A stretch of 64,000 nucleotides of DNA from Allolobophora icterica (GCA_963556255.1 OY744606.1:7006873-7070872), one strand, 5' to 3'; positions 11,441 to 23,750 are shown, counted from the stretch's first letter. Numbers and translations are program-made. The notes: generated by a model from the letters alone, not told the origin.

Positions 11441-11975
11441 CTCACTCACCCACCAACCCACCAAATACCCACCCACCCACTCACTCAGTCGCTCACTGGC
11501 TTGTTCACTCACTCACTCATTCACACTCATTCACTGGCTACTTCAATGACTCGTTCACTCACTCACTAACTCACTAACTAACTAACTAACTAACTCACTC
11601 ACTCACTCACTCACTCACTCACTCACTCACTCACTCACTCACTCACTCACTCACTCACTCACTCACTCACTCACTCACTCACTCACTCACTCACTCACTC
11701 ACTCACTCACTCACTCACTCACTCACTCACTCACTCACTCACTCACTCACTCACTCACTCACTCACTCACTCACTCACTCACTCACTCACTCACTCACTC
11801 ACTCACTCACTCACTCACTCACTCACTCACTCACTCACTCACTCACTCACTCACTCACTCACTCACTCACTCACTCACTCACTGGTTCATTCACTCGCTG
11901 ACTCGCTCATTAATCATTCGCTCGCTCACTCTCACTCTCTCTCTCTCAACCACTTAATCACTCACTCACTCACCC
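11441..11975. repeat. (CACT)n microsatellite, about 290 bp pure
   Basis: A degenerate edge precedes a pure CACT/ACTC run at about 11593-11883. A degenerate CACT/CTCT edge follows. Confidence 0.95.
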
Positions 11976-11999
11976 ACGCACCCTCCCACACCCTCACCC

Positions 12000-12262
12000 A
12001 CCATCCCACGCATAAACGCCTCATCCATAAACTTAATAGGAAATCTGTCCGCCGCTTGGTAGATTGTTACCGTTCTCGTCGGCGCTTCAGCAGAAAGACG
12101 AATGCGCCCGGGGCTATTACTGGAACTGAAAGGATGAAGATGAAGCGACTCGCCGGAACAAAGCAACCGCTCTCGGTCGAGAAGAAAAACGAGCCGGCGC
12201 GCTTTCTTTGCCAACTGCGAACTCCATTCCGTCGCCTTAATTAATGAAAGCAAAGGCAACGA
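12000..12262. other. Unique GC-rich island
   Basis: About 240 bp of GC-rich, non-repetitive sequence between two microsatellites, with open frames on both strands. The plus frame at 12056-12241 encodes a basic peptide without a domain I know. It could be an exon, a regulatory element or chance. Confidence 0.35.
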
Positions 12263-12346
12263 GGATTCCTACTTGGCATAGGAGGATTCCTATTTGGCAT
12301 CGGAGGATTCCTATTTGGCATCGGAGGATTCCTATTTGGCATCGGA
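12263..12346. repeat. Four tandem 21-bp repeats
   Basis: Unit GGATTCCTATTTGGCATCGG plus A. The first copy (12263-12283) has two changes and the last three are identical, which suggests recent expansion. Confidence 0.9.
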
Positions 12347-12387
12347 GGATGGTTCTGTCGAAATGCCAAGACAACTTACTGGGTCAT

Positions 12388-12500
12388 TGATTCAGTCATT
12401 CATTCATTCAGAGAATTTGTATAGCGCCGCTCAATGATAGCTACTCAGAGGCGCTCCGAGCCTAACCCAGGCGGAAAGGAAGAGTTAGGTCGATTAGTTC
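12388..12500 (-). mobile_element. L2/CR1-like LINE 3' end with short (GAAT)n tail
   Basis: On the minus strand GGCGCCTCTGAGTAGC-like sequence leads to GGCGCTATACAAATTCTC, and then GAATGAATGAATGA. It is related to the 3' ends at 37440-37540 and 46440-46515. Confidence 0.55.
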
Positions 12501-12544
12501 AACAGGCGATAAGTTAGGCTTTTGTGTGTATGTATGTTGCTGTA

Positions 12545-12909
12545 ATCACCACAACCACCACCACCACCACCACCACCACCACCACCACCACCACCACCAC
12601 CACCACCACCACCACCACCACCACCACCACCACCACGACCACCACCACCACCACCACGACCACCACCACCACCACCACCACCACCACAACCACCACCACC
12701 ACCACCACCAATACCACCACCACCACCACCACCACGACGACCACCACCACCACCACAACCACCACCACCACCACCACCACAACCACAACCACCACGACCA
12801 CCACGACCACCGCGACCACCACGACCACGACCACGACCACCACAACCACCACCACCACGACCACCACGACCACGACCACCACCACCACCACCACCACCAC
12901 CATCATCAC

Positions 12910-12951
<42 letters not shown>

Positions 12952-13170
12952 TATTATCATCATCATCGTAATCATCGTCATTATTTCCCCCATCATCATC
13001 GTGATCTCATGATCATTATATCACCATCATTTACATCATTAGTTTCATCATCACCTATTATCATCGCCATTATCTTAATCATCATCATCACCTCAAATCA
13101 TTTTATCATCATCATCGTCCCCATCATCATCATCATCATCATCGTCGTCGTCGTCGTCGTCAACACCCCC
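12545..13170. repeat. (CAC)n / (ATC)n compound trinucleotide array
   Basis: CAC units with CGA and CAA variants run at 12546-12900. Pure CAT units follow to about 12952, then degenerate ATC and GTC units. The His-, Thr- and Val-rich frames are by-products of the repeat. Confidence 0.95.
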
Positions 13171-13473
13171 ATCAAACTGTAGAAACTAGGGTTGACAAAT
13201 GCAGTTGGAAAAATCCATGATTCGTCCGGTGCCTAAGTGTCTCCGGACCTCCGACCTTTAGAGATGATTGAATGCCATTTCTGATCACCTTCTAAGTAGA
13301 AGACAGAGGGTGTGCCATTCACAGACCCTCTTCCCTGTACAGATCGCCTGGTGCCTGCCAACACGCACTAGCCACAGGCGGGTGGATTGAACAACAGGAG
13401 CTCACGTCATGGAGAGACAATGAATATTGTCCCTCTGAGTTGTAATCTTGAAGATGCCACTTATAAGTGGGCT
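13171..13473 (+). mobile_element. Probable retroelement 3' end feeding the next array
   Basis: Unique sequence ends in GCCACTTATAAGTGGGC (13457-13473), a near-perfect palindrome. It runs directly into a GAGT/GAAT array. The layout, unique 3' end then simple tail, fits a LINE or SINE 3' terminus. The family is not recognised. Confidence 0.4.
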
Positions 13474-14095
13474 TAATGCTGAGTGAGTGAATGAGTGAAT
13501 GAATGAGTGAATGAGTGAGTGAATGAGTGAATGAATGAGTGAGTGAATGAGTGAGTGAATGAGTGAATGAATGAATGAGTGAGTGAATGAGTGAATGAAT
13601 GAGTAAATGATTGAATGAATGAGCGAATGAATGAGCGAATGAATGAGTGAATGAGTGAATGAATGAGTGAATGAATGAGTAAATGATTGAATGAATGAGC
13701 GAATGAATGAGCGAATGAATGAGTAAATGATTGAGTGAATGATTGAGTAAATGATTGAGTAAATGAGTGAATGAATGAGTGAATGAATGAGTGAATGAAT
13801 GAGTGAGTGAATGAGTGAATGAATGAGTGAATGAGTGAATGAGTGAATGAGTGAATGAGTGAATGAGTGAATGAATGAATGAGTGAATGAATGAGTGAAT
13901 GAGTGAATGAATGAGTGAATGAATGAGTGAATGAATGAGTGAATGAATGAGTGAATGAGTGAATGAGTGAATGATTGAATGAATTAGTGAGTGAATGAGT
14001 GAATGATTGAATCAATGAGGGAATGAATGAATGAGTGAGTGAGTGAATGAATGAGTGAATTAGCGAGTGAATGAATGAATGAATAATGAATGAAT
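13474..14095. repeat. (GAGT/GAAT)n array of about 620 bp
   Basis: Mixed GAGT and GAAT tetranucleotides with larger patterns such as GAGTGAATGAAT and occasional GAGC or GATT. Confidence 0.9.
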
Positions 14096-14130
14096 ATTTG
14101 CAGGGCCACCTCGGTTAACAATTTACACGC
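14096..14130 (-). other. Candidate retroelement 3' end on the far side of the array
   Basis: On the minus strand AACCGAGGTGGCCCTGCAAA runs straight into (CATT)n. A related piece, AACCGAGGTCCTGAAAATAC, is at about 42166-42185 in the complement. The array may therefore be a tail of this element. Confidence 0.35.
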
Positions 14131-14510
14131 GTAATAATTGGGCTACACAAATAACTGACTAGGTTGACAGAACGAGAGAAAGAAAGAATGAATGAACGAA
14201 CGAGCAAATCATCTGACGAATGATTGACTGAACGAATGAACGGAAAAATGAATGAATTACTGCGCGGAAAAAATGAGTTCACAAATGTTCAAATGAATGA
14301 ATGAATGCGCTCAAGGAGTGAACTTCGAAATAAAAGAAAAGAGACGAATAATGAATGTTTGATTGAATGGAATAATGAATTAATGATTAAATAAACGATC
14401 TAACGAATAAATGATCAAATTAGTTCTGTCTTAATTAATCTTTCAGCCAAAAATTCCAATCGAAACTGAAACGTCACATATTTACAGTTACTGTTACTAC
14501 AAGAATGGGT
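14131..14510. repeat. Degenerate GAAT-rich DNA
   Basis: Scattered GAAT and GAAC units decaying into unique AT-rich sequence. Confidence 0.5.
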
Positions 14511-16640
14511 TTTTCTCAGATCCAATCTAAACGGACTAAACCAATCCTTTGCAATCCATTCTAACTCAGTTCAATTCAATCCAATCTATTTCCTTCTACT
14601 GTTATTTGATCTAGTCCACTCTAATCCATTCTAAATCCTTGATTATCTAATCGACTCTATCTAATCTAATCTGATCCGATCTGCTAAAAGCCAACTCTAA
14701 TCTGATCTGATAAAAGCATAATCTAACCTAATCTGATCTAATAAAAGCTTAATCTAATCTGATCTGATCTGATAAAAGCATAATCTAACCTAATCTGATC
14801 TGATAAAAGCATAATCTAACCTAATCTGATCTGATAAAAGCATAATCTAACCTAATCTGATCTGATAAAAGCATAATCTAACCTAATCTGATCTAATAAA
14901 AGCTTAATCTAATCTGATCCGATCTGCTAAAAGCCAACTCTAATCTGATCTGATAAAAGCATAATCTAACCTAATCTGATCTAATAAAAGCTTAATCTAA
15001 TCTGATCTGATCTGATAAAAGCATAATCTAACCTAATCTGATCTGATAAAAGCATAATCTAACCTAATCTGATCTGATAAAAGCATAATCTAACCTAATC
15101 TGATCTGATAAAAGCATAATCTAACCTAATCTGATCTGATAAAAGCATAATCTAACCTAATCTGATCTGATAAAAGCATAATCTAACCTAATCTGATCTG
15201 ATAAAAGCATAATCTAACCTAATCTGATCTGATAAAAGCATAATCTAACCTAATCTGATCTGATAAAAGCATAATCTAACCTAATCTGATCTGATAAAAG
15301 CATAATCTAACCTAATCTGATCTGATAAAAGCTTAATCTAACCTAATCTGATCCGATAAAAGCATAATCTAACCTAATCTGATCTGATAAAAGCATAATC
15401 TAACCTAATCTGATCTAATAAAAGCTTAATCTAATCTGATCTGATCTGATAAAAGCATAATCTAACCTAATCTGATCTGATAAAAGCATAATCTAACCTA
15501 ATCTGATCTGATAAAAGCATAATCTAACCTAATCTGATCTGATTAAAGCATAATCTAACCTAATCTGATCTGATAAAAGCATAATCTAACCTAATCTGAT
15601 CTGATAAAAGCATAATCTAACCTAATCTGATCTGATAAAAGCATAATCTAACCTAATCTGATCTGATAAAAGCATAATCTAACCTAATCTGATCTAATAA
15701 AAGCTTAATCTAATCTGATCTGATCTGATAAAAGCATAATCTAACCTAATCTGATCTGATAAAAGCATAATCTAACCTAATCTGATCTGACAAAAGCCTA
15801 ATCTAACCTAATCTGATCTGACAAAAGCCTAATCTGATCTGATCTGATAAAAGCAATTTAATCTCCAATCCAGTCTAATGTAATGGTGCCTAGTCTAATC
15901 TGATCTAGTATGATCCGATCTGATCTCATAAAGCCTAATCTAATGCAATCCAATCCAGCCTAATTTGATCCAATCTAATCTGGTCTGATCGGATAAAAGC
16001 TTAATCTAATCAAATCCTGTCCAATCCAATCCAATCCAATCCAGCCTAATATAATCCAATCCTGTCCAATCCAATCCTACCTAATCTAGTCTAATCTGAT
16101 CTGATCTGATAAAAGCCTAATTCATTTTTATTCAATCCAACCTAATCTAATCCGGCCAAATCTAATCAAATCTGATCCAATGAAAGCGTAATCTGATCTA
16201 ATCCAGCCTAATCTGAGCTGAGCTGATTTGTTTTGTTTAAAGTCTAATCTGATCTAATTCTAATCTAATCTAATATGTTCTAATCTAGTCTAATCTATTC
16301 TAATCTATTCTAATATGTTCTAATCTATTCTAATCTATTCTAATCTATTCTAGTCTGTTCTAATCTATTCTAATCTATTCTAGTCTAATCTATTCTAATC
16401 TAATCTAATCTGTTCTAATCTGTTCTAATCTAATCTAATCTGTTCTAATCTATTCTAATCTATTCTAATCTAATCCGTTCTAATCTATTCTAATCTATTC
16501 TAATCTTATCTAATCTGTTCTAATCTATTCTAATCTAATCTAATCTGTTCTAATCTATTCTACTCTAATCTAATCTAATTCTAACCAGTCTAATCTAATA
16601 TAATCTAATCCAATATAATCCACTTTAATCTGATTACTTC
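14511..16640. repeat. 31-bp satellite with TCTAA-rich flanks
   Basis: From about 14690 to 15855 a 31-bp unit repeats about 38 times: AAAAGCATAATCTAACCTAA followed by TCTGATCTGAT. A variant unit of the same length starts AAAAGCTTAATCTAATCTGA and occurs at 14743, 14898, 14986, 15420 and 15699. A 243-bp higher-order copy can be read: 14673-14915 is repeated from 14916. Flanking DNA on both sides is degenerate TCTAATC and CCAATC pentamers and hexamers. No open frame or spacer-like variation is seen. Confidence 0.95.
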
Positions 16641-17795
16641 ATATAGCACCGTTCTCAAATGCCAAAGGCCTTAATAGATGATCGTTTCAAGTGAAACAGT
16701 AATAAAACAAACGCAATCCTTTGGAGAAGCCACGTTGAATTCAGTCTTAGGTAACCTAAAAACACTTCCGCATGAGATTGAAACCTCCTGGCTTCTGAGT
16801 CCCTGGGTTCTTGGGCGCCAGTTCCCTCTGGCGCCAAACCCAAGAGACGTTCCTCCCTGACGATCGATGGATATTGGGCGCAGTGGGAGGGTAGGCCTTC
16901 ATATGGATTTAATTTTTCCTGCGATTCCCTCTGTCGCTTCCTCCCTGCAGTCTTTCCTACAATCAATCAGGATCCTTGAGAGAGTTTTTCGACAAAATCA
17001 TCAATCATGGAAACCGGCTTCATTTTGCAAATGCCAAAGTTTTTCCATTTGCTGCGTGATGATGAAATGTTCAGAATATTTTTTCACTTGATCAAAACCA
17101 AATGGTGCCGATATTCTTCAATCCAGTTTGATCCAGTTTTTAAGCAGTTTCGTTGCGAGCTGATATAAACCATGTTCTAAAACGATTTTTTACATTTTAT
17201 AACTTAGTTGGTAGCAAATCTCGATGTGTTTAGATACGCTGTAACGCTACTCATACAAGGGCGAGTCATGAATTAAAATCCTTTCCGGAGCTGCATTGTC
17301 TAATGTCCAAAATAATTAGGAAAATCTTTTATTTCCCATAGTACTCCATTACACTAAACACTACAGCCCTGTTTCAAGTCGACATTCTCTAAGCTTATTC
17401 GGTCCAGTGTACGATCACTTTATTCGTGGATATACAAATATCCAGAACTCTGAACCCCATTCTAAGGGATCCGTTTGGCCTGAAAATTAACTGAAAACCC
17501 CTATGATTCCCTCTCAGAAGTCGGGCTGTCGAACCATGCATTTGCCATGAATCTATCCATGTTCTTTGGGGCATCTTTCCTCCTCTACGACAAAATAAAT
17601 ATGACTTACGATCCAGAACACATTATTTCACCCTCCCAGTCAAAGACAAATGTAACTTCATTCGTCGAGTCTCATTTAGACAATTTTATAGACACATGCT
17701 ACATCTCTGTCAATTGAAACCTAAGCTCGGCTTACACGAGCGCGCTTTTGTACCTGATGCGTTTCTGTCAATCGGATACGTTGAATTAAACGAAT
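16641..17795. other. Unique DNA, possible retroelement 3' remnant near the end
   Basis: Bases 16641-17270 hold no recognised feature. A short hairpin, TGGGCGCCAG with CTGGCGCCAA, lies near 16812-16836. The last part (about 17590-17795) has a long plus-strand frame with the segment RRVSFRQFYRHMLHL and ends TTGAATTAAACGAATATTG before a (GATT)n array. That is the layout of a retrotransposon 3' end, but I cannot name the family. Confidence 0.35.
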
Positions 17796-18082
<287 letters not shown>

Positions 18083-18710
18083 ATTAGCTCCCTACTGTCG
18101 TCATGGGGGCTCCTACACCAACTCTATGCGGATGATGTACAGGCTTTCATCCATTCCAATGCATTTGACGCGGAGGTTTCTGTTCGAATGATGTGCTGAG
18201 CCATGGATTCTTTCGTGGATGGCCTCTAATTGGGTCCTCCTATACACCCTGCTAAGACCCAGTTTATATGGTTAGGTAGCCTTAAGCAACGAGCGGGCAT
18301 AGACCTGCACCTGCTAGCCTGTTTTCCTGAGATCACTTTGTCCCTTACTGTCCGATACCTTGACGTCACTTTTGGCTCAGTTTCTCACAGCACGTCAATC
18401 TGGTCACTCGACGCTGTTATTATCAGCTTCGTCAGCTAAAGTTGTTTCTCGCTCCCTCTCTCGTGATGCTACTGTGGTTCTTGTCCATGCCTTCGTCACT
18501 TGTAGAATTGAATATTGTGGTTCGATTCTTGTCGGTCTCCCACTTGGAGTAATAGGGCGTCTGGATCGGGTTCTACGCTCAGCTGCTAGCCTCGTTGGCC
18601 GTATCCCTAGGTATACACCACTGTCTCTCTATATATATTTATGCGGGTCGTCATGCGCTGGCTCCCTGTCTCCCAGCGTATCTCCTACACATCATTAGAT
18701 TATATAAGCC
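18083..18710 (+). pseudogene. L2/CR1-like reverse transcriptase fragment
   Basis: This is the palm-to-thumb part of a LINE reverse transcriptase. The catalytic motif reads LYADDVQ, with YADD at 18125-18136. Downstream are HAFVTCRIEYCGSILVGLP (about 18490-18546), RLDRVLRSAASLVGRIPR, and, in another frame, MRVVMRWLPVSQRISY (about 18640-18690), which matches the family's LHWLPVQQRI block. Several frameshifts and stops separate these blocks. The endonuclease domain and the N-terminal RT are missing, because the piece begins at the edge of the (GATT)n array. It would have copied its own RNA at a nicked target. It is now dead. Confidence 0.85.
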
Positions 18711-19050
18711 GGGGTAAAGTATGGCATAGTATGGAGATATAGGTAAGAGTAGGTACGGTAAGGTATGTAGGGTAAGGGTAGAATAGACTGATGTAATATA
18801 AGTATGGTAGGATACATCAAGTAAGGATGATTCAGCTGTCTGTAGTCAATCTATCATATTTTATCATCAGTAGTCAACAGCTCGTATTGTCAATGATCTA
18901 TCGATCTTTTTGTACATGTGCAATATGTTCTATTGTCAGTTATCAATTGATCCTGCCTGTTGTCAGTAATAAAACTGATTGTCAGTGGGGTGAATGAATT
19001 GCAAGAAAGGTGATGCATAAATATCCCGTGGTACTGGCCGAGCAACTGAG
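18711..19050. other. AT-rich DNA with GGTAAGGTA-like cryptic repeat
   Basis: Bases about 18715-18785 repeat GGTAAG/GTATGG words loosely. No gene is seen. Confidence 0.4.
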
Positions 19051-19054
19051 AATG

Positions 19055-19245
19055 GTGCTTCTGATTTCATGATGCTCCTGTTTCTGTGTTGCTCCTGTTT
19101 CACGGAACACCATGCTCCTATAGCCGTGCTACTCAAATTTTATGGTGCTCATATTTTTATGGTGCTCATATTTTTATGCTGTTTATATTTTCTTTATGGC
19201 GTTTCTGTTTACATGGTGCTCCTGTTTTCATTGTGTTTGCATATT
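19055..19245. repeat. Imperfect repeat of TTTTATGGTGCTCATA words
   Basis: GGTGCTC or TGCTCCTGTTT words recur at about 17-bp spacing. Two adjacent copies at about 19139-19175 are nearly identical. Confidence 0.5.
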
Positions 19246-19504
19246 GGAAGGTTCCTGATTCACCATCTTTTGTTTTCTCACATGCATTGTATCTCGTCAC
19301 ATGCATTGTATCTCGTCAGCGCCGCCGATGCCTTTGCAGGCACTGGAGTCGATTAATATAACGACGTCTAGACTGACAATCGATTGGTGACAGTTCCACG
19401 TCTGCATCTGATATGCGTCATCAATAGACGAATTGTTGCAGATTTCTCTAAGCCTAAGGCGTCAAAAGCATCAGAAAGGTATGCAAGTGTGTTTGTGCAG
19501 GCAA

Positions 19505-20015
<511 letters not shown>

Positions 20016-20100
20016 GACGATCTCTACAGCGCCGTAACACGACACATGCCGTTACAAGGGCGCTTTGACAAGTTCAACACGGCTCATTATAAGCCAGCTT
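20016..20100 (-). mobile_element. L2/CR1-like LINE 3' end abutting the compound array
   Basis: On the minus strand ACGGCGCTGTAGAGATCGTC leads into ATTCATCATC, the start of the compound array. The array can therefore be read as an expanded and mutated LINE tail. Confidence 0.5.
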
Positions 20101-20228
20101 GAAGTAGTGTGTCTTGAGTCTGATCTTAAATGGTTGCAAAGCGTAAAGAAAACTGCGAACTAGAAGACACCACTACTCAGGCACATAAGCAGCCAACACG
20201 TGGCTCTCTCCTATTTAAAGAAAAAAAT

Positions 20229-20596
20229 GCATGTATGTATGTATGTATGTATGTATGTATGTATGTATGTATGTATGTATGTATGTATGTATGTATGTAT
20301 GTATGTATGTATGTATGTATGTATGTATGTATGTATGTATGTATGTATGTATGTATGTATGTATGTATGTATGTATGTATGTATGTATGTATGTATGTAT
20401 GTATGTATGTATGTTTGTATGTATGTATGTATGTATGTATGTATGTATGTATGTATGTATGTATGTATGTATGTATGTATGTATGTATGTATGTATGTAT
20501 GTATGTATGTATGTATGTATGTATGTTTGTATGTATGTATGTATGTATGTATGTATGTATGTATGTATGTATGTATGTATGTATGTATGTATGTAT
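20229..20596. repeat. (GTAT)n microsatellite, about 92 units
   Basis: Almost pure, with two TTG-type interruptions near 20414 and 20526. Confidence 0.97.
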
Positions 20597-21011
20597 TGTG
20601 GTGGATTTGGCAGATTGTCGACTGAGAACGGAGCGTCTAGAACACGTTGAAGCCCGAATTACGCTTTGACGGATTGGACGCAATCTGGAGGTTGGCAGTG
20701 ATGGACTATCCGTTACCATCCAATAGGACATCAGAGATGATATCACGTGATGCGTCTTTGGAAACGCGTCGTGACCAAAAACCGTCATTGAATGTTCGAG
20801 AAAAAGAACAATGAGACTTATCGTATTGTTCTATGCTTGGAAGAATATTACGTCAGTCCTTCATCAACTATATAACTCCATCTGTTGTCTGCATTACTTC
20901 CAGAAGTCTTGCCCTGCGGCGAAGAAGCTGCTCAGCCGCGTTTGGATTTGGGCGCTGACATCCCATTTCCTGCGCTCATGTATTACGCGATTTAACTCCG
21001 TCACGGCCCGC
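20597..21011. other. Unique DNA, nothing recognised
   Basis: Moderate GC and no array. No domain is recognised in the short frames. Confidence 0.45.
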
Positions 21012-21187
21012 ACTCTGTAAGTGCCAGTCCCTAGGCCGGAGAAAGTAGGAGGGCGACGCCAATCATCTTTGCTATGACAAAGCGTTGTTACACAGAAACT
21101 TACCAACTAACATTACAAACTTCTCTTGTAGTGCCAGTCCCAAGTGTGGATAAAAGAGAAGGGTGATGCTAATCATCTTTGTTGGAT
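21012..21187 (-). repeat. Interspersed family A, two copies side by side
   Basis: On the minus strand both copies carry the family A pattern: GTCGCCCTCCT, then a CCGG or CCAC piece, then GGGACTGGCACT. Copies are at about 21012-21100 and 21128-21187, the second shorter. Family A is described at 34004-34152. Confidence 0.7.
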
Positions 21188-21385
21188 ACCACCCTGGATG
21201 AACGCCAACCTGCTACTCCTAATTCCTCATTATTGGCCTGCGCGAGCAATTAAGCAAACTAACCTATCATTTCGACCTTTCTCCAATAGACCTCACATCT
21301 CCCGTGCCTTATTCTTCTCATGTCCGTAATCTTAGAATCGTCTTCTATAAAAGAAGCTTACCTTTGCCGTACCACATCCCCCAGC

Positions 21386-21391
21386 TGTATG

Positions 21392-21425
<34 letters not shown>

Positions 21426-21461
21426 TGTATGTATGTATACATACATACATACATACATACG
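21386..21461. repeat. (ATGT)n then (ACAT)n, a palindromic microsatellite
   Basis: TATG units to about 21437 switch to CATA units to about 21460, so the whole can fold into a hairpin. Confidence 0.9.
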
Positions 21462-22350
21462 CATGAGGGCTAAGAGACACCTATGTCTTTCTCGCACCTG
21501 CTACATGCACATTCGCGACCTTCGTCGACTGCCCTCAGTATTTGATTACAAGACCGCCTGCGCAATAGCAAACTCAACTGTTAATTGCAAATTGGACTAC
21601 TGTAATTCCCTTCCCTACAACATCGACAGTTCTCAACTAAATGCAAACAGACCACAATGTTCTCCCCGTGTAATCACCAAACTCCCAAATCACTTCATTT
21701 CACTTCATCTCAGCGCATCCATTGCAAAATTGTATCTCTTACCTATAACGCCATTCAAACCTCTCCACCCCCTTACATTCGCCAGCTGTTCACCATCTAA
21801 CCGCTCAGATCTACTCGTCCGTCATCTCACCCTTCTCTAACTCGGCCTCCAGTCTCAACCTCTCTGAAATTCTGAAACAGCTCCTTAATCTAGGCTGCAC
21901 CAGCTCTTTGGAATGAACTCCCGAAAGATCTAAACCAGTTCTCTCGTCCTTCTCTCTGAGTTCTTATGGTGCACTACCCTCCGGCGTCACCATCTACTTG
22001 CCGGTAGTACCTTTACCCGTGGTGATGCGGAAGTTCGACCAGCTGACCCCATCCGCAACCTTGGAGTCCACTTTGACAGCTGCATGACCATGACGGACCA
22101 GGTGAGTCAACTCAATTACAATTCCCGCGGTCTTCTACGAGATTTGACGACTGTTCCTTCTCTGTTGCTAGACATACTGTCTGGAACAATTTTTCTGAGC
22201 ACGTGAATAATGCGCCATCTCTGGAGTCATTCAAATCACAGCTGATGACCTATCTTTTTAAACTTTAATATGACTGTCATTGATTTTTGTAGCTCACGTA
22301 AAGCGCCCTTTTCTTCGGTCACAACTGTGCTATAAATCATCTTATTATAA
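21462..22350 (+). pseudogene. L2/CR1-like LINE 3' half, frameshifted
   Basis: RT C-terminal blocks can be followed on the plus strand: HIRDLRRLPSVFDYKTACAI and LDYCNSLPYNIDSSQLN (about 21508-21640), then FASCSPSNRSDLL, then PSLESFKSQLMTYLFKL ending in a stop at about 22268. The 3' UTR holds GTAAAGCGCC and GTGCTATAAATCATCTTATT, the LINE-type terminus. These are the conserved C-terminal blocks of L2/CR1 RTs. Frames change several times and a second fragment seems to be inserted or rearranged near 21840-22190. The left end abuts the palindromic (ATGT)n/(ACAT)n array, so the upstream RT has been lost. Confidence 0.8.
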
Positions 22351-22680
22351 TTGTCTTATTTTTATTTCTCGGCTACAAGTCTAACATCTCCTCGTCTACC
22401 CTCTCTCCTGAAACTTTCCAATCACGATTGGAAACCGAACTCTTTATGCTAGCCTATCCTGATCCTTTTTCTGAACCATCACACGACCACCGTCATCAAC
22501 GATTACCACCGTAGCACCATGCTGTCTCCTCCGTTTGACCTTCCAGAATTCTGACCTGATACCGGAACGGACAAAACCTGGCTATTGCAGACATGATTTC
22601 ATGTAGCGTCGTGAGTAAGCTGGTGCTTCTGACGTGGCTTCTGTGTGGCGCTAGGAAATATCGGAGATTTACATTACATT
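22351..22680 (+). mobile_element. L2/CR1-like LINE 3' end with (TTACA)n tail
   Basis: The end of the ORF (ETFQSRLETELFMLAYPD) is followed by the UTR words GCACCATGCTGTCTCCTC and GACAAAACCTGGCTATTGC, and a TTACATTACATTACAT tail. The same UTR recurs at 33240-33790, 37985-38175, 39560-39740 and 40960-41115. Confidence 0.8.
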
Positions 22681-22935
22681 ACATAACTGGCGGATCCACC
22701 GAAAATGTACGGAATTCAGGAGGGAGTCATGGAGATCGTTCCAGAGTCGAGGTGCAGTGTCGGAGATGACTCGATTGGAGATTTTGAGACGACTAGTGAC
22801 TGCGGATCGGGAAAGGACTGAGATAGGAAGACGATCGAGTTGGCGAAGATACTTATTAGGCCTACTTGGGCTGGGAATATTGTAGGGAGTGGCAGGATAG
22901 TGATAGGAATTTGAAGTGGATTCTATCTGAACGAC
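22681..22935 (-). pseudogene. L2/CR1-like RT C-terminal fragment
   Basis: On the minus strand SRLKISNRVISDTAPRLWND can be read at about 22720-22780, the conserved block before the ORF end of L2/CR1 elements (typically APxLWNxLP). It sits tail to tail with the plus-strand copy ending at 22680. Confidence 0.7.
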
Positions 22936-22941
22936 CCCCTT

Positions 22942-23220
22942 TTAAGAAATTGGTGGGACATGGTTACGCATGAGGGCTAAGGGATAGTAGAAATTTGTGG
23001 GGTAGGTTACGCATGCGGGCTTATGGATACAAGAAATTGTTGGAGATAGTTACGCATGAGGGCTTAGAAATATAAAAAATTGGTGGGGTAGATTACGCAT
23101 AAGGATGTAGGGATATGAGAAATTGTTGGGGGTAAGTTACGCAAGAGGGGTTAGGGAATAGGAATATAAGAAATTGGTGGAGTAGGTTACGCATGAGGGC
23201 TTAAGGATATAAGAATTTGG
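22942..23220. repeat. Six tandem repeats of about 43 bp
   Basis: The anchor TTACGCA lies at 22964, 23007, 23050, 23093, 23137 and 23187, giving spacings of 43, 43, 43, 44 and 50. Unit words are GAAATTGGTGGGGTAG and TTACGCATGAGGGCTTA. Confidence 0.9.
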
Positions 23221-23387
23221 GGTTCAATCAAAATTAAGGGCGATGTTGTTGGTTAAGAACTGTGGAAATTGTTTCACAGTTTGAAGTTTTCTGTGATGTA
23301 TATCTGGATGTTATTTTCATTTTCTATGTTTCTTGATCTGATATGTCACATTAGATGCCAGAGTTTTCAAGGATTGAAAGCGTTAAA
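23221..23387. other. Unique AT-rich DNA
   Basis: Nothing is recognised. Confidence 0.4.
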
Positions 23388-23500
23388 TAAACACTTCACA
23401 TCATCATAACCATTTCCTGACGCCAGCCATTTGGCGGCGATGGGTACTAATAAAGGATCTCAATTGTCCTCGGTCATTTTTCAAGTCCATTGCTCCCCTT
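23388..23500 (-). mobile_element. RTE-like LINE 3' UTR, copy 3
   Basis: It matches the UTR of copies 1 and 2 (CGCCGCCAAATGGCTGGCGT on the minus strand) with a very short GAT tail (complement of 23399-23408). Only the UTR is left. Confidence 0.7.
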
Positions 23501-23599
23501 ATAATATACAGTGTTAACCCAAGCGATGTTATGTCCTCTTATAAATTAACACTTACTTTGAAAAAGTATATATGCATTTGCCAATGCCATTCAATCGCC

Positions 23600-23711
23600 T
23601 GTCTTTGTCTGGCTGTGTGTGTTTGTGTATGTCTATGCCTGTCTGTGTCTGTGTCTGTCTGCCTGTCTGTCTGTCTGTGTCTGTCTGTGCCTGTCTGTGT
23701 GTCTGTCTGTG

Positions 23712-23750
<39 letters not shown>

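Noticed and set aside
14690..15855. CRISPR-like array of regular 31-bp repeats
   Set aside because: There are no spacers. Units are directly head to tail, the DNA is eukaryotic, and no cas genes are present.
16800..16845. Rho-independent terminator-like hairpin
   Set aside because: A bacterial feature in clearly eukaryotic DNA. The arms are short and there is no gene upstream.
18083..18710. Host reverse transcriptase or telomerase gene because of YADD
   Set aside because: The order of blocks and the frameshifts are those of a decayed L2/CR1-like LINE.
20130..20790. Long YVCM and THIH repeat proteins
   Set aside because: Produced by the (GTAT)n microsatellite. No codon bias or non-repeat domain.
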